A stretch of DNA of 39,862 nt from Candidatus Benthicola azotiphorus (lineage in GTDB: Bacteria; Gemmatimonadota; Gemmatimonadetes; Palauibacterales; Palauibacteraceae), in assembly GCA_947581745.1 (NCBI GenBank), contig CANPVW010000255.1:1-39862 (forward strand). Direction: 5' to 3'. Under the pieces are notes generated by a model, which did no database searches, was not told the origin of the DNA, and saw nothing but the letters and a program-made list of their open reading frames with translations. This document shows positions 32,458 through 39,862 of this stretch, one piece after another. Positions within the stretch are counted from its first letter, which is position 1; each line of letters opens with the position of its first letter. The translations under genes and the position numbers were made by a program.

Positions 32458-33546
32458 CTAGACCCCGATTCCACCAAACGGCTGAAACAGATTCTCGGCG
32501 ATCTCGAACACATCGTCGAGCAGATTGAACAGCTGCAGCAGCGCTGCTACATCCTCGGATGCGAGCGGCTCGCCGTCCGCACGCGTGAACACCGGATCCG
32601 CCTCCGTGCCGCCGATCAGGATCGCCGGAGCGCCGTTGTAGGTGATCACGCCGTCGAGCGTGTTGTCCGACGCGAGCGTCATGTTGAACACCGCCGTGTC
32701 GGAGCCGTTCTGGATCGTGAGCCGGGCCGTGGCCGCGTCCACCGGGTTCTCGCCCGAGAAGTCGAACTCGCCGCCGATCTCGAGGCTCACGCTGACGTCC
32801 TCGCCCGCCAGCGACAGCCAGTAGGAGACATCGAGCCCGATCGTTCCGGTGGAGCCGAGGAACGTCGCCGTCTCCTCGAGCAGGAAGTCCAGCTGCTCCG
32901 AGCCGTCGGACACGTAACCCTCTGCGCTCGCGGTCACGCTGAAGTCCTGGTCGCTGAGGAGCGCGTAGCTCGCCTCTATGAAGTAATCCACGAGGGGCGT
33001 TCCGCCGCTCTCGGCGTAGATTCCGAGTCGCGTCGCAGCGGCATCCCCCTCGTCCGTGAGGTCCAGGAAGCCCACTTCATTCAACGGTTCCGCCGGCTGG
33101 CGCGTGAGCGGATCGATCGCGTACAGGATGAACCGCACGCCGTCGGCCGGGGCGCCCGCACGGGCGGTCGGCTCGTAGCGCCCGAGGTCGAAAGACCATT
33201 CGAACGTGACGCCGAGCAGGTTGCTCGGGAACACGGGCTCCGCAGAAACGCCTGCGGACGCGTAGCCACGCAGCACCTGGGCCGACATCGGTACGGGCGC
33301 GCGGCCGGGCTCGACCGGCATCACCATGGAGACGGCTCCCGCCTGCGCCAGCCCATCCGCCGCGAGGCCGAGGCTCACCAGGATGTCGCTGTCGGAATTC
33401 AGCCGGGCCTGCAGGTTCTCCGTCGCCTGCTCCGTCGCCTGCGGGTCGAAATCACCGCCCGAGGGACCCGTGCCGTTGTCGCTGCACGCCGCCGCGCCGG
33501 CGACGAGCAGGGCCAGAAACGCTGTCCAGCGCAGATTGCGGAACAT
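32458..33546 (-). CDS. Exported lipoprotein, function unknown
   Basis: This 362-aa protein begins FRNLRWTAFLALLVAGAAAC, a lipoprotein-type signal, and the mature sequence starts CSDNGTGPSGGDF. An opening of CSD(N/S)GTGP is common in exported proteins I associate with Gemmatimonadota. I recognise no domain in the rest. It is acidic and beta-rich, with possible strand pairs around TFEWSFDLGRYEP and the stretch between 200 and 310, and it ends with a helical AALLQLFNLLDDVFEIAENL. The ATG at 33546 has GGAGGA 6 nt upstream. It is monocistronic, ends in a good terminator, and is divergent from the phosphofructokinase gene across a palindrome-rich 269-bp region. Confidence 0.8.
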   Translation of the reverse strand: MFRNLRWTAFLALLVAGAAACSDNGTGPSGGDFDPQATEQATENLQARLNSDSDILVSLGLAADGLAQAGAVSMVMPVEPGRAPVPMSAQVLRGYASAGVSAEPVFPSNLLGVTFEWSFDLGRYEPTARAGAPADGVRFILYAIDPLTRQPAEPLNEVGFLDLTDEGDAAATRLGIYAESGGTPLVDYFIEASYALLSDQDFSVTASAEGYVSDGSEQLDFLLEETATFLGSTGTIGLDVSYWLSLAGEDVSVSLEIGGEFDFSGENPVDAATARLTIQNGSDTAVFNMTLASDNTLDGVITYNGAPAILIGGTEADPVFTRADGEPLASEDVAALLQLFNLLDDVFEIAENLFQPFGGIGV

Positions 33547-33576
33547 GGGAAATCCTCCGTTACGTCGTTGCCGATT

Positions 33577-33591
33577 CGCGTGAATCACGCG
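33577..33591. repeat. Perfect palindrome upstream of the lipoprotein gene
   Basis: CGCGTGA - A - TCACGCG, two perfect 7-bp arms around one base, 31 bp from the lipoprotein ATG. The compact symmetry is typical of a dimeric repressor operator. No regulator gene lies beside it. Confidence 0.45.
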
Positions 33592-33615
33592 TGAAACGGG
33601 CAAGCGGCGTGCCGC

Positions 33616-33632
33616 ACGTGCACGATGCACGT
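33616..33632. repeat. Second palindrome in the same divergent region
   Basis: ACGTGCA - CGA - TGCACGT, perfect 7-bp arms around 3 bases. A smaller CGTGC-C-GCACG palindrome (33608-33618) overlaps its left arm. With the palindrome at 33577-33591 this makes three symmetric elements within 56 bp, suggesting an operator cluster. Confidence 0.45.
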
Positions 33633-33748
33633 AACTTGCATGACCACAGTAGCTTCGGGCATTCGTTGGCGTTCGACCTGGTCCCGGCCGGGCGGGAAGT
33701 TCTTGCAGGATCCGCGCATTCCAACGCAGGGCGCCCTCGCGCGCACGC

Positions 33749-33777
33749 TTGACGGGCCGGGGTCCTGATGGGAAGAT
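33749..33777 (+). promoter_or_regulatory. Possible promoter of the phosphofructokinase gene
   Basis: TTGACG (33749-33754) is followed after 17 bp by GAAGAT (33772-33777), which matches the -10 consensus poorly. The position (start near 33784, leader of about 32 nt) is reasonable. Confidence 0.3.
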
Positions 33778-33815
33778 CCCGCCCGGTGATCGACTTCCCG
33801 TCTCGAAGGTGATGG

Positions 33816-35102
33816 ATGGAACAGCGAGCGCAGAGGATCGGCATCCTCGTGGGCGGCGGCCCGGCCCCCGGCATCAACAGCGCGATCAGCGCCGCGGCGC
33901 TCAAGGCGATCGACGAAGGGTGCGAGGTGACGGGGATGCTGGACGGATGGGAGCACCTGATGGAAGGTCGATCGGACATGGTGCGTCCCCTCCACGTGGC
34001 CGACGTGTCGCGCATTCACACGGAGGGCGGCTCCATCCTGCGCACGTCGCGCGCCAATCCTACCAAGACGCCCGAGAGCCTCGAACGCACGGTGCGGGCG
34101 TTGCGCGAGCTCGGCATCACGGGCCTGGTGACGATCGGCGGGGACGACACGGCGTTCGCGGCGCGGGAGGTGGCGGAAAAGGCCGACGGCGCGATCCGCG
34201 TGGCGCACGTGCCGAAGACGATCGACAACGACCTTCCACTTCCCGCCGACATGCCGACCTTCGGGTACGAGACGGCCCGATACGTCGGGACCCACCTGTG
34301 CCTCAACCTGATGGAGGACTCGCGCACCACGAACCGCTGGTTCTTCGTCGTCGTGATGGGACGGAAGGCGGGTCACCTGGCGCTCGGAATCGGCCGCGCC
34401 GCGGGCGCCACGCTCACCATCATTCCCGAGGAGTTCGCGCGCGAGAGGATCACGTTCGACGACGTGTGCACGATACTCGAAGGTGCGATCCTCAAGCGGC
34501 GGGCGCAGGGCCGGCGTGACGGAGTGGCGATCATCGCCGAGGGGATCGGCGAGAAGATGGACCCGGCGGAGCTGGCCACGCTTCCGGGCGTGCACGTGGA
34601 ATACGATGCGTACGACCACATCCGGCTCGCCGAGATCCCGATGGAGACGATCCTCAAGCGGGCCGTCCAGAAGCGTTTCGGGGAGCGCGGCGACAAGGTC
34701 ACGATCACGGACCTGCGGCTCGGTTACGAGCTTCGGTGCGCGCCACCGATCACGTTCGACATCGATTACACGCGGACGCTCGGCTTCGGGGCGGCGAGGT
34801 TCCTGCTTTCCGAGCCGAGGGACGACGCGCTGCGCGTCGGCGGCGTCGTGAGCCTCGGTCGGGGCGGACACGTGCGGGTGCTTCCGTTCGACGATTTTCG
34901 CGATCCGGAGACGGGCCGCACCCGGGTGCGCACGGTGGACATGGGGTCCGAGGCATACGCGGTGGCGCGGCAGTACATGTTGCGGCTCGAGCCCTGGGAC
35001 CTGCGGAACCCGGAGATGCTGGAGAGCCTGGCTCGCCAGGCGCACACGGACACGGCCACCTTCCGGGCCCGCTTCGGCCCGGCCGTGGGCCTGGAGCCGT
35101 GA
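33816..35102 (+). CDS. pfp: 6-phosphofructokinase, predicted pyrophosphate-dependent
   Basis: This 428-aa protein phosphorylates fructose 6-phosphate. The GGGPAPGIN loop (13-21), GGDD (108-111) and PKTIDND (133-139, catalytic Asp137) identify the family. In ATP-dependent PFK such as E. coli the second residue pair is Gly104 (GGDG) and Gly124 (GTIDND); here they are Asp111 and Lys134, the pair that marks PPi-dependent enzymes. PPi-PFK is reversible and serves both glycolysis and gluconeogenesis. MGRKAGHLALG and PEEF are further family marks. The length also fits the PPi group better than the 320-aa ATP enzyme. The ATG at 33816 was chosen by frame. Its stop overlaps the HAD gene start as GTGA. 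Confidence 0.92.
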   Translation: MEQRAQRIGILVGGGPAPGINSAISAAALKAIDEGCEVTGMLDGWEHLMEGRSDMVRPLHVADVSRIHTEGGSILRTSRANPTKTPESLERTVRALRELGITGLVTIGGDDTAFAAREVAEKADGAIRVAHVPKTIDNDLPLPADMPTFGYETARYVGTHLCLNLMEDSRTTNRWFFVVVMGRKAGHLALGIGRAAGATLTIIPEEFARERITFDDVCTILEGAILKRRAQGRRDGVAIIAEGIGEKMDPAELATLPGVHVEYDAYDHIRLAEIPMETILKRAVQKRFGERGDKVTITDLRLGYELRCAPPITFDIDYTRTLGFGAARFLLSEPRDDALRVGGVVSLGRGGHVRVLPFDDFRDPETGRTRVRTVDMGSEAYAVARQYMLRLEPWDLRNPEMLESLARQAHTDTATFRARFGPAVGLEP

Positions 35103-35761
35103 CGGAGCGCCGCTTCGACGCCGTACTGTTCGACCTCGACGGGACCCTGATCGACAGCGAGCGGCTCATCCTCGCCTCTTACCGCCACACGATGCAGGCA
35201 CACCTGGGACACGTGCCTCCGGAAGACGCGTGGAAGGCCACAATCGGCCAACCTCTCGTGGTGCAGATGAAGATGTTCGCCGCGGACGAAGACGAGGCCG
35301 CCGCGATGATCCGCACGTACGTGGAGCACAACCTGGCGAACCACGACGACTACGTGCGCCAGTTTCCCGGCGTGCTGCCGGTGGTCGAGGAGATCCGCCG
35401 CTCCGGCGTGTCCCTCGGAATCGTGACGAGCAAGAAGGGCCGGGCCACCCGCATGGGCCTGGCGCGATGCGAGCTTCCAGCCGAGTGGTTCGGGGCGATC
35501 GTCACGGCGGACGACGTGACGCGGCACAAGCCCGAACCCGAGCCGGTGCTTACGGCCCTGCAGTGGATGGGGGTCGGGGCGGATCGGGCCCTGTTCGTGG
35601 GGGACAGCACGCACGACATGCGGTCCGGACGGGCGGCGGGCGTGACGACCGCCGCCGCCCTGTGGGGGCCCTACACCCGCTCGCAGCTCGAGCCGACGGA
35701 CCCCGACATCTGGCTGGAGGCGCCGGAAGACCTGCTTCCAGCGCTCGGAATCACCCCCTGA
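35099..35761 (+). CDS. HAD-family phosphatase (Gph/PpaX-like)
   Basis: This 220-aa protein has the four HAD motifs: FDLDGTLIDS with Asp12 (nucleophile) and Asp14 (acid/base), VTSK, HKPEPEP and FVGDSTHDMRSG. The helical cap is placed as in phosphoglycolate phosphatase and the pyrophosphatase PpaX. The likely substrate is a small phosphate ester or pyrophosphate, but cap residues do not decide it. The GTG start at 35099 overlaps the phosphofructokinase stop by 4 nt, so both are made from one mRNA and coupled. The association with a PPi-type phosphofructokinase makes a PPi or sugar-phosphate role worth considering. Confidence 0.88.
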   Translation: MTERRFDAVLFDLDGTLIDSERLILASYRHTMQAHLGHVPPEDAWKATIGQPLVVQMKMFAADEDEAAAMIRTYVEHNLANHDDYVRQFPGVLPVVEEIRRSGVSLGIVTSKKGRATRMGLARCELPAEWFGAIVTADDVTRHKPEPEPVLTALQWMGVGADRALFVGDSTHDMRSGRAAGVTTAAALWGPYTRSQLEPTDPDIWLEAPEDLLPALGITP

Positions 35762-35762
35762 A

Positions 35763-35781
35763 GGCAGCCGGTCACGCTGCC
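35763..35781. terminator. Hairpin at the convergent HAD/lon junction
   Basis: GGCAGC (35763-35768) pairs with GCTGCC (35776-35781) around a 7-nt loop. It overlaps the lon stop codon (35772-35774) and has no T-run, so it is only a weak terminator candidate for either gene. Confidence 0.3.
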
Positions 35782-38381
35782 GCCGGCCTGAGGGCCACCG
35801 CCATCGCGTCGTCCAGCGTCTCCGCGTAGACGAAATCCAGTGCCTCGCGCACGCTCTCCGGGAGCTCCGAGACGTCTCCCTCGTTGTCCTTCGGGAGAAC
35901 GATCCGCTTGATGCCGGCGCGCAGGGCCCCGAGCACCTTCTCCTTCACCCCGCCGATCCCGAGGACGCGTCCCGTCAGGGTCAGCTCGCCCGTCATCGCC
36001 ACGTCAGCCGCCACCGGCCGTCCGCTGAGGGCGCTGATCATCGCCATCGCCATCGCGATCCCGGCGGACGGTCCTTCCTTCGGCACGGCCCCGGCCGGCA
36101 CGTGGATGTGGATCTGCTGGTCCTTCAGCATCTTCTCGCCGATCCCCAGGCGATCGGCGTTGCTGCGGGCGTAGGTGAGCGCCGCCTGGGCGCTCTCCTT
36201 CATCACGTCGCCCAGCTGTCCGGTGAGGACGAGGCCGTCCTTGCCCTCCATCACCGAGCACTCGACGCGCATGATGTCGCCGCCCACCGGCGTGTAGTAC
36301 ATGCCGGTCGAGACGCCGACCGTGTCCTCTTCCAGTCGCTTCTCCGGGTGCACCTTGGGCTGGCCGAGCAGGTCGCGCAGGTCGCCCACGCCCACCGTCA
36401 CCGTTTCCGCGTCGCCGCCCGCGATGCGCCGCGCGCTCTTGCGGGCGATCGAACCCAGCTCCCGCTCCAGATTCCGCACCCCGGCCTCGCGCGTGTAGCT
36501 CGAGATGATCTCCTCGAGCGCTTCCGGGGCCACCTCGAGCTGGCCCTCGGACAGCCCGTTCTGCTCCATCTGACGCGGCAGGAGGTATCGCCGGGCGATC
36601 TCCAGCTTCTCCTGCGCCGTGTAACCGACGAACTCGATCGCCTCCATCCGGTCCTTCAGCGGCCCCGGGATCTGGTGGGGGAAGTTCGCCGTCGCGATGA
36701 ACAGCACGTCCGACAGGTCGAACGGGATGCCGAGATAGTGATCCACGAACGAATCGTTCTGGGCCGGGTCCAGTACCTCCATGAGGGCAGCCGAAGGGTC
36801 TCCCTGGAAGGAGACGCCGAGCTTGTCCACCTCGTCGAGCAGGAACACCGGATTGTTGCTTCCCGCCCGCTTGAGGCCCTCGATGATCCGGCCCGGCAGG
36901 GCGCCGACGTAAGTTCGGCGGTGGCCCCGGATGTCCGCTTCGTCCCGGGCGCCGCCCAGAGACACGCGCACGTACTTGCGGCCCATCGCATCGGCGATCG
37001 ACTTGGCGATCGAGGTCTTTCCGGTGCCCGGAGGCCCGACGAACAGCACCGTCTGGCCCGTCCTGTCGTCCGCCTGACCGGGCGCGCGCTCTCTGGAGCC
37101 GTTCTCCGGCTCATCGGCGGCCACCGGAGCCTCGTCCTCTCCGAGCTCCTCGGCGATCTCCGGCGGCATCTCCCCCGTCGCTTCCGCGGCCGCCTTCGCC
37201 TCGGCGGCGGCCTCGTTGCGCCGCTCCTGCAGGCTGCGCACCGCCAGGAAGTCGAGCACCCGGTCCTTCACGTCGTTGAGGCCGTAGTGATCCCGCTCGA
37301 GGATCTCCTCCGCCCGCTTCAGGTCCAGTCGGTCCTCCGTGTGAACGCTCCACGGGAGGTCGGCGACCGTCTCCAGGAACGTGCGGATCACCTGCGATTC
37401 CGCCGCTTCGCGCGGAATGCGCTCGAGCCTCCGCAGCTCTCGATCGACCTCGGTCCTCGCCTCCTCGGGCAGGTCGAGCGCTTCGAGGCGCTCCCGCAGC
37501 TCCTGGAGGTCCTCCAGGTCGGCGTCGTCCCCGAGCTCGCTCTGGATCGCCTTCATCTGCTCCCGCAGGAAGACCTCCCGCTGCCGCTCGCCCAGCTCCT
37601 CCTGCACCTTGCTGCGGATCTGGGCCTGCGCCTCCAGCACGCCGATCTGGCGCTGCAGGTGCAGAAGCAGCTTACGCAGGCGGTCCTCCACCGAGAGCGT
37701 CTCGAGCAGGTCCTGCTTCTCGGGCACTTCGAGCTCCGTGTAGAAGGCGACGAGGTCCGCCAGCTCGCCGCCGCTCGTCACGCCGCCCAGCAGATGGTCC
37801 ACGATCTCCTTGGGCACTCCCCGCAGGCGGCTCAACTGGGCCGCGCGCTCCCGCACTTCCTTGTGGAGGGCCGTGTAAGCGGAATCCTCGTCGTTCAGGG
37901 GTGGCATGTCCTGCATGCGCCGCACCACGGCCTCGAGGAATTCGCCCCGCTCCGTGAACTCCAGCACCGCGCCACGCCCAGTGCCCTGCACGACGAGCTG
38001 GATGCCGCCCGGAACACGCTGCATCTGCGCGATGCGGCAGATCGTCCCTATCCGGTACAGCCCCTCGGGCGTCGGCTCCTCGGTCTCGGCGTCCAGCTGA
38101 GAGACGGCGATCAGGCGCTTCGATCCCTGCAGGGCGTGCTCGATGGCCGCCAGCGTCTTCTCGCGCCCGGCGGCGATCGGAGCTGCCACGGACGGGAAGA
38201 CCACGGTGCCGCGAAGCGGCAGCACGGGCAGCCGGGCCCGCTCCTCCAGCGTCTCCACGGCGTCGTCGTCCGACTCGTCGTCCTCATCCCAGGCGATGTG
38301 GACCTCCTCCATGCCGGCCGGAACGTCTTCGGATTCCGCTTGGTAGAGGGTATACGAACGTGTATTCTTCTGATCGTGCAT
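35772..38381 (-). CDS. lon: ATP-dependent protease Lon, with Ala/Glu-rich insert
   Basis: This 869-aa protein is a LonA protease that unfolds and degrades damaged and regulatory proteins in the cytoplasm. The N-domain (about 50-250) opens LPVLPLRGTVVFP. A coiled linker follows to about 385. The AAA+ module holds Walker A GPPGTGKTS (449-457) and LLDEVDK (514-520). The protease domain ends with the dyad Ser772 (PKEGPSAGIAM) and Lys815 (GGVKEK). E. coli Lon is 784 aa; here about 54 residues (388-441), rich in Ala, Glu and Pro, are inserted just before the Walker A strand. The N-terminus also carries an acidic 50-residue extension. The ATG at 38381 lacks a good Shine-Dalgarno sequence, and I see no CIRCE or HAIR element upstream. 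Confidence 0.97.
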   Translation of the reverse strand: MHDQKNTRSYTLYQAESEDVPAGMEEVHIAWDEDDESDDDAVETLEERARLPVLPLRGTVVFPSVAAPIAAGREKTLAAIEHALQGSKRLIAVSQLDAETEEPTPEGLYRIGTICRIAQMQRVPGGIQLVVQGTGRGAVLEFTERGEFLEAVVRRMQDMPPLNDEDSAYTALHKEVRERAAQLSRLRGVPKEIVDHLLGGVTSGGELADLVAFYTELEVPEKQDLLETLSVEDRLRKLLLHLQRQIGVLEAQAQIRSKVQEELGERQREVFLREQMKAIQSELGDDADLEDLQELRERLEALDLPEEARTEVDRELRRLERIPREAAESQVIRTFLETVADLPWSVHTEDRLDLKRAEEILERDHYGLNDVKDRVLDFLAVRSLQERRNEAAAEAKAAAEATGEMPPEIAEELGEDEAPVAADEPENGSRERAPGQADDRTGQTVLFVGPPGTGKTSIAKSIADAMGRKYVRVSLGGARDEADIRGHRRTYVGALPGRIIEGLKRAGSNNPVFLLDEVDKLGVSFQGDPSAALMEVLDPAQNDSFVDHYLGIPFDLSDVLFIATANFPHQIPGPLKDRMEAIEFVGYTAQEKLEIARRYLLPRQMEQNGLSEGQLEVAPEALEEIISSYTREAGVRNLERELGSIARKSARRIAGGDAETVTVGVGDLRDLLGQPKVHPEKRLEEDTVGVSTGMYYTPVGGDIMRVECSVMEGKDGLVLTGQLGDVMKESAQAALTYARSNADRLGIGEKMLKDQQIHIHVPAGAVPKEGPSAGIAMAMAMISALSGRPVAADVAMTGELTLTGRVLGIGGVKEKVLGALRAGIKRIVLPKDNEGDVSELPESVREALDFVYAETLDDAMAVALRPAAA

Positions 38382-38560
38382 GATCTGCGATCTCGTTTCC
38401 GTGTAGTAAGGTCGAGCCCGGCCGCTCCCGTCCTGCCGACGGGCGCCGTGCCTCCAGGTATACTATCGCGTTCTCCCCCGGTTGCGCAGGAACCGGGCCG
38501 GCACCCGGCCTCCCGAGCCACCCCCTCCCCGGCCGTTCTGGCATGGAAGGGCGCCCGCAC

Positions 38561-39862
38561 GTGAAACCGGTCCGCCAACCCGGCAGTACGTCCGGCCCGA
38601 AGCGAGCACCCCGGCCCGGGGCGGGCCCCGTGCTCGTCGCGGCCGTCTCCTGCGTGGCGGCCTGCTACCCCAGACCCGTCGATCCGGTCGGCGTTCCACG
38701 GGCGCCCGCGGCCTTCGTGCGCGAGCCGTACCTCCAGATGGTGAGCGACAGCGCCGCCTCGGTGCTGTGGATGAGCCCGCCGGGGTCGACGGACAGCGCG
38801 TGGTACCGGGTGCCGGAGGTGGACTCGAGCTGGACGCCGGCGACCCTCCGGAGCCACGGGAAGGGCACGCGGCGCACGGACCTGGGCCCGCTTCCGGCGG
38901 CGACGACGGTCGAGTACCGGGTGTCGGCGGACGGCGACAGGCTGGGTCCGTACGCCTTCCGGACGGCGCCTCCGACCGGCGCCGCGAGCGACGTGCGGGT
39001 TCTCCTGTTCGGCGATTCCGGGTGGGGCGGACCGGAACAGATCGAGCTCGCCCGGCTCATGCGACGGGAGGAATGGGACCTGTCGATCCACGTGGGGGAC
39101 ATCGCCTACGACCACGGATCGGAGAGCGAGCTGACGGAGCGGCACTTCCGGGTGTACGCCCCGCTGTTCGCCTCGACGCCCTTCTACCCGGCGGTCGGGA
39201 ACCACGACGTCCGGGCCGACGGGGGCCGGCCCTACGATGCGGCCTTCCTGTGGCCGGCACCGTTCCCGGGCGTCCGGTACTACGAGTTCCGCTGGGGCCG
39301 GATCCAGTTCGTGTCCGTGGACACGTCGAGCGGGACGGATGACGTGAGCCAGCTCCGGCAGGGCCGCGGCCGCCAGATGGACTGGCTAGAGGAGGTCCTG
39401 AAGGGCGCCGCCGCGGACGCCTCGGTGGACTGGATCATCGTGTTCCAGCATCATCCGCTGTACAGCCACGCGATCGGGATCAGCGGGCACGAGCTGGACG
39501 CCGATCTACGCGAGCGCCTGCTGCCGCTGTACGAGCGCTACGGCGTGGACCTCGTCGCCGCCGGCCACGACCACCACTACGAGCGCACGTGGCCGATCCG
39601 GGCGGGCCACCGGGTCGAGGACGGTTGCGGTCCCGTGCACGTGCTGACCGGCGGGGGAGGGGCTTCCCGGTACGCGCGCGACATCACGGAGACTCCGCTC
39701 GTGGCGACGGCGCAGCGGGTGTACGAGTACGTGGAGCTGGACGTCACGGCGGACCGGATCCGCGGGCGCACCCTGGACCGCGACGGCCAGGTGGTGGACG
39801 AGTTCACGGTGCGCCGGTACGCCGGGACAGAAGCCGGCCTGCCGGGAAAATGCGCGGAGTGA
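38561..39862 (+). CDS. Purple-acid-phosphatase-like metallophosphoesterase lipoprotein
   Basis: The signal peptide ends VSCVAAC with a good lipobox (VAAC), so the protein (433 aa from the GTG at 38561) is probably membrane-anchored and faces the periplasm or exterior. Residues about 50-140 form a fibronectin-III-like domain (VREPYLQMVSDSAASVLWMS). The metallophosphatase domain has all metal motifs: LFGDSGWGG, HVGDIAYDHG, AVGNHD, FQHHPLYSH and GHDHHYERT. Such enzymes hydrolyse phosphomonoesters using a binuclear metal centre. I chose GTG 38561 because GGAAGGG lies upstream; ATG 38543 is in frame and would add 6 residues. TATACT at 38459-38464 is a likely -10 box without a matching -35. The stop codon is the last base triplet of the window, so the gene is complete. 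Confidence 0.9.
   Translation: MKPVRQPGSTSGPKRAPRPGAGPVLVAAVSCVAACYPRPVDPVGVPRAPAAFVREPYLQMVSDSAASVLWMSPPGSTDSAWYRVPEVDSSWTPATLRSHGKGTRRTDLGPLPAATTVEYRVSADGDRLGPYAFRTAPPTGAASDVRVLLFGDSGWGGPEQIELARLMRREEWDLSIHVGDIAYDHGSESELTERHFRVYAPLFASTPFYPAVGNHDVRADGGRPYDAAFLWPAPFPGVRYYEFRWGRIQFVSVDTSSGTDDVSQLRQGRGRQMDWLEEVLKGAAADASVDWIIVFQHHPLYSHAIGISGHELDADLRERLLPLYERYGVDLVAAGHDHHYERTWPIRAGHRVEDGCGPVHVLTGGGGASRYARDITETPLVATAQRVYEYVELDVTADRIRGRTLDRDGQVVDEFTVRRYAGTEAGLPGKCAE

Noticed and set aside
36102..38564. Long plus-strand open frame opposite lon
   Set aside because: It is a mirror of lon created by high GC content; the translation is rich in Arg, His, Leu and Val with no recognisable motif, while lon is complete and motif-perfect.
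1..39862. CRISPR arrays, tRNA genes, insertion sequences, prophage genes
   Set aside because: I saw no regular short repeats, no tRNA-like clover sequence with CCA end, and no transposase, integrase or phage structural genes.

Overview
The window is high-GC bacterial chromosome, densely packed with genes on both strands (25 CDS; no intergenic stretch above about 300 bp) and without tRNA, rRNA, CRISPR, prophage or insertion sequences that I can see. The mix of a TatA/B protein, outer-membrane barrel-like and signal-peptide proteins (a Gram-negative type envelope), lipoproteins beginning CSDNGTGP, carboxypeptidase-regulatory-like exported proteins, PPi-type phosphofructokinase and a 4-hydroxybenzoyl-CoA-reductase-like molybdenum enzyme is what I would expect of a Gemmatimonadota-like organism. 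That placement is an inference from gene style, not a proven taxonomy.

Layout. 1-7.7 kb: the end of a Slt-type lytic transglycosylase, a cold-shock protein with a possible RNA switch in its leader, DNA polymerase I directly abutting a SUI1/YciH protein, a divergent MscS channel, an unknown four-helix membrane protein and a DUF1801 protein. 7.7-16.3 kb: a large outer-membrane barrel-like protein and a RemA-like small protein on the minus strand, then MaeB-type malic enzyme fused to a phosphotransacetylase-like domain, an HD phosphohydrolase, a PP2C phosphatase and a divergent sigma-70 factor. 16.3-24 kb: an exported orphan lipoprotein, a translationally coupled histone-deacetylase-like amidohydrolase and dipeptide epimerase followed by an exported protein with no normal start codon, then PriA, an HNH nuclease and TatA/B. 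24-26.4 kb: two exported proteins on the minus strand.

26.5-32.3 kb is the most distinctive block. It encodes the three subunits of a molybdenum hydroxylase of the 4-hydroxybenzoyl-CoA reductase type: a [2Fe-2S] subunit, a Mo subunit, and an FAD subunit that carries the extra four-cysteine [4Fe-4S] loop. The genes for MsrA and a PLP aminotransferase lie between the Mo and FAD subunits. No benzoyl-CoA reductase or CoA ligase is visible, so the substrate is open. 32.4-39.9 kb: an exported lipoprotein with a good intrinsic terminator, a palindrome-rich divergent control region, a PPi-type phosphofructokinase overlapping a HAD phosphatase, Lon protease with an unusual insert, and a metallophosphatase lipoprotein ending exactly at the window edge.

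Regulation. Four genes or operons (cspA, the sigma factor, the HNH gene and the Mo-hydroxylase operon) share a recognisable TTGAC[T/G/C] - 17 or 18 bp - TAnnnT promoter, and these promoters helped choose between alternative start codons. All functional calls rest on reading motifs by eye; no database search was run.
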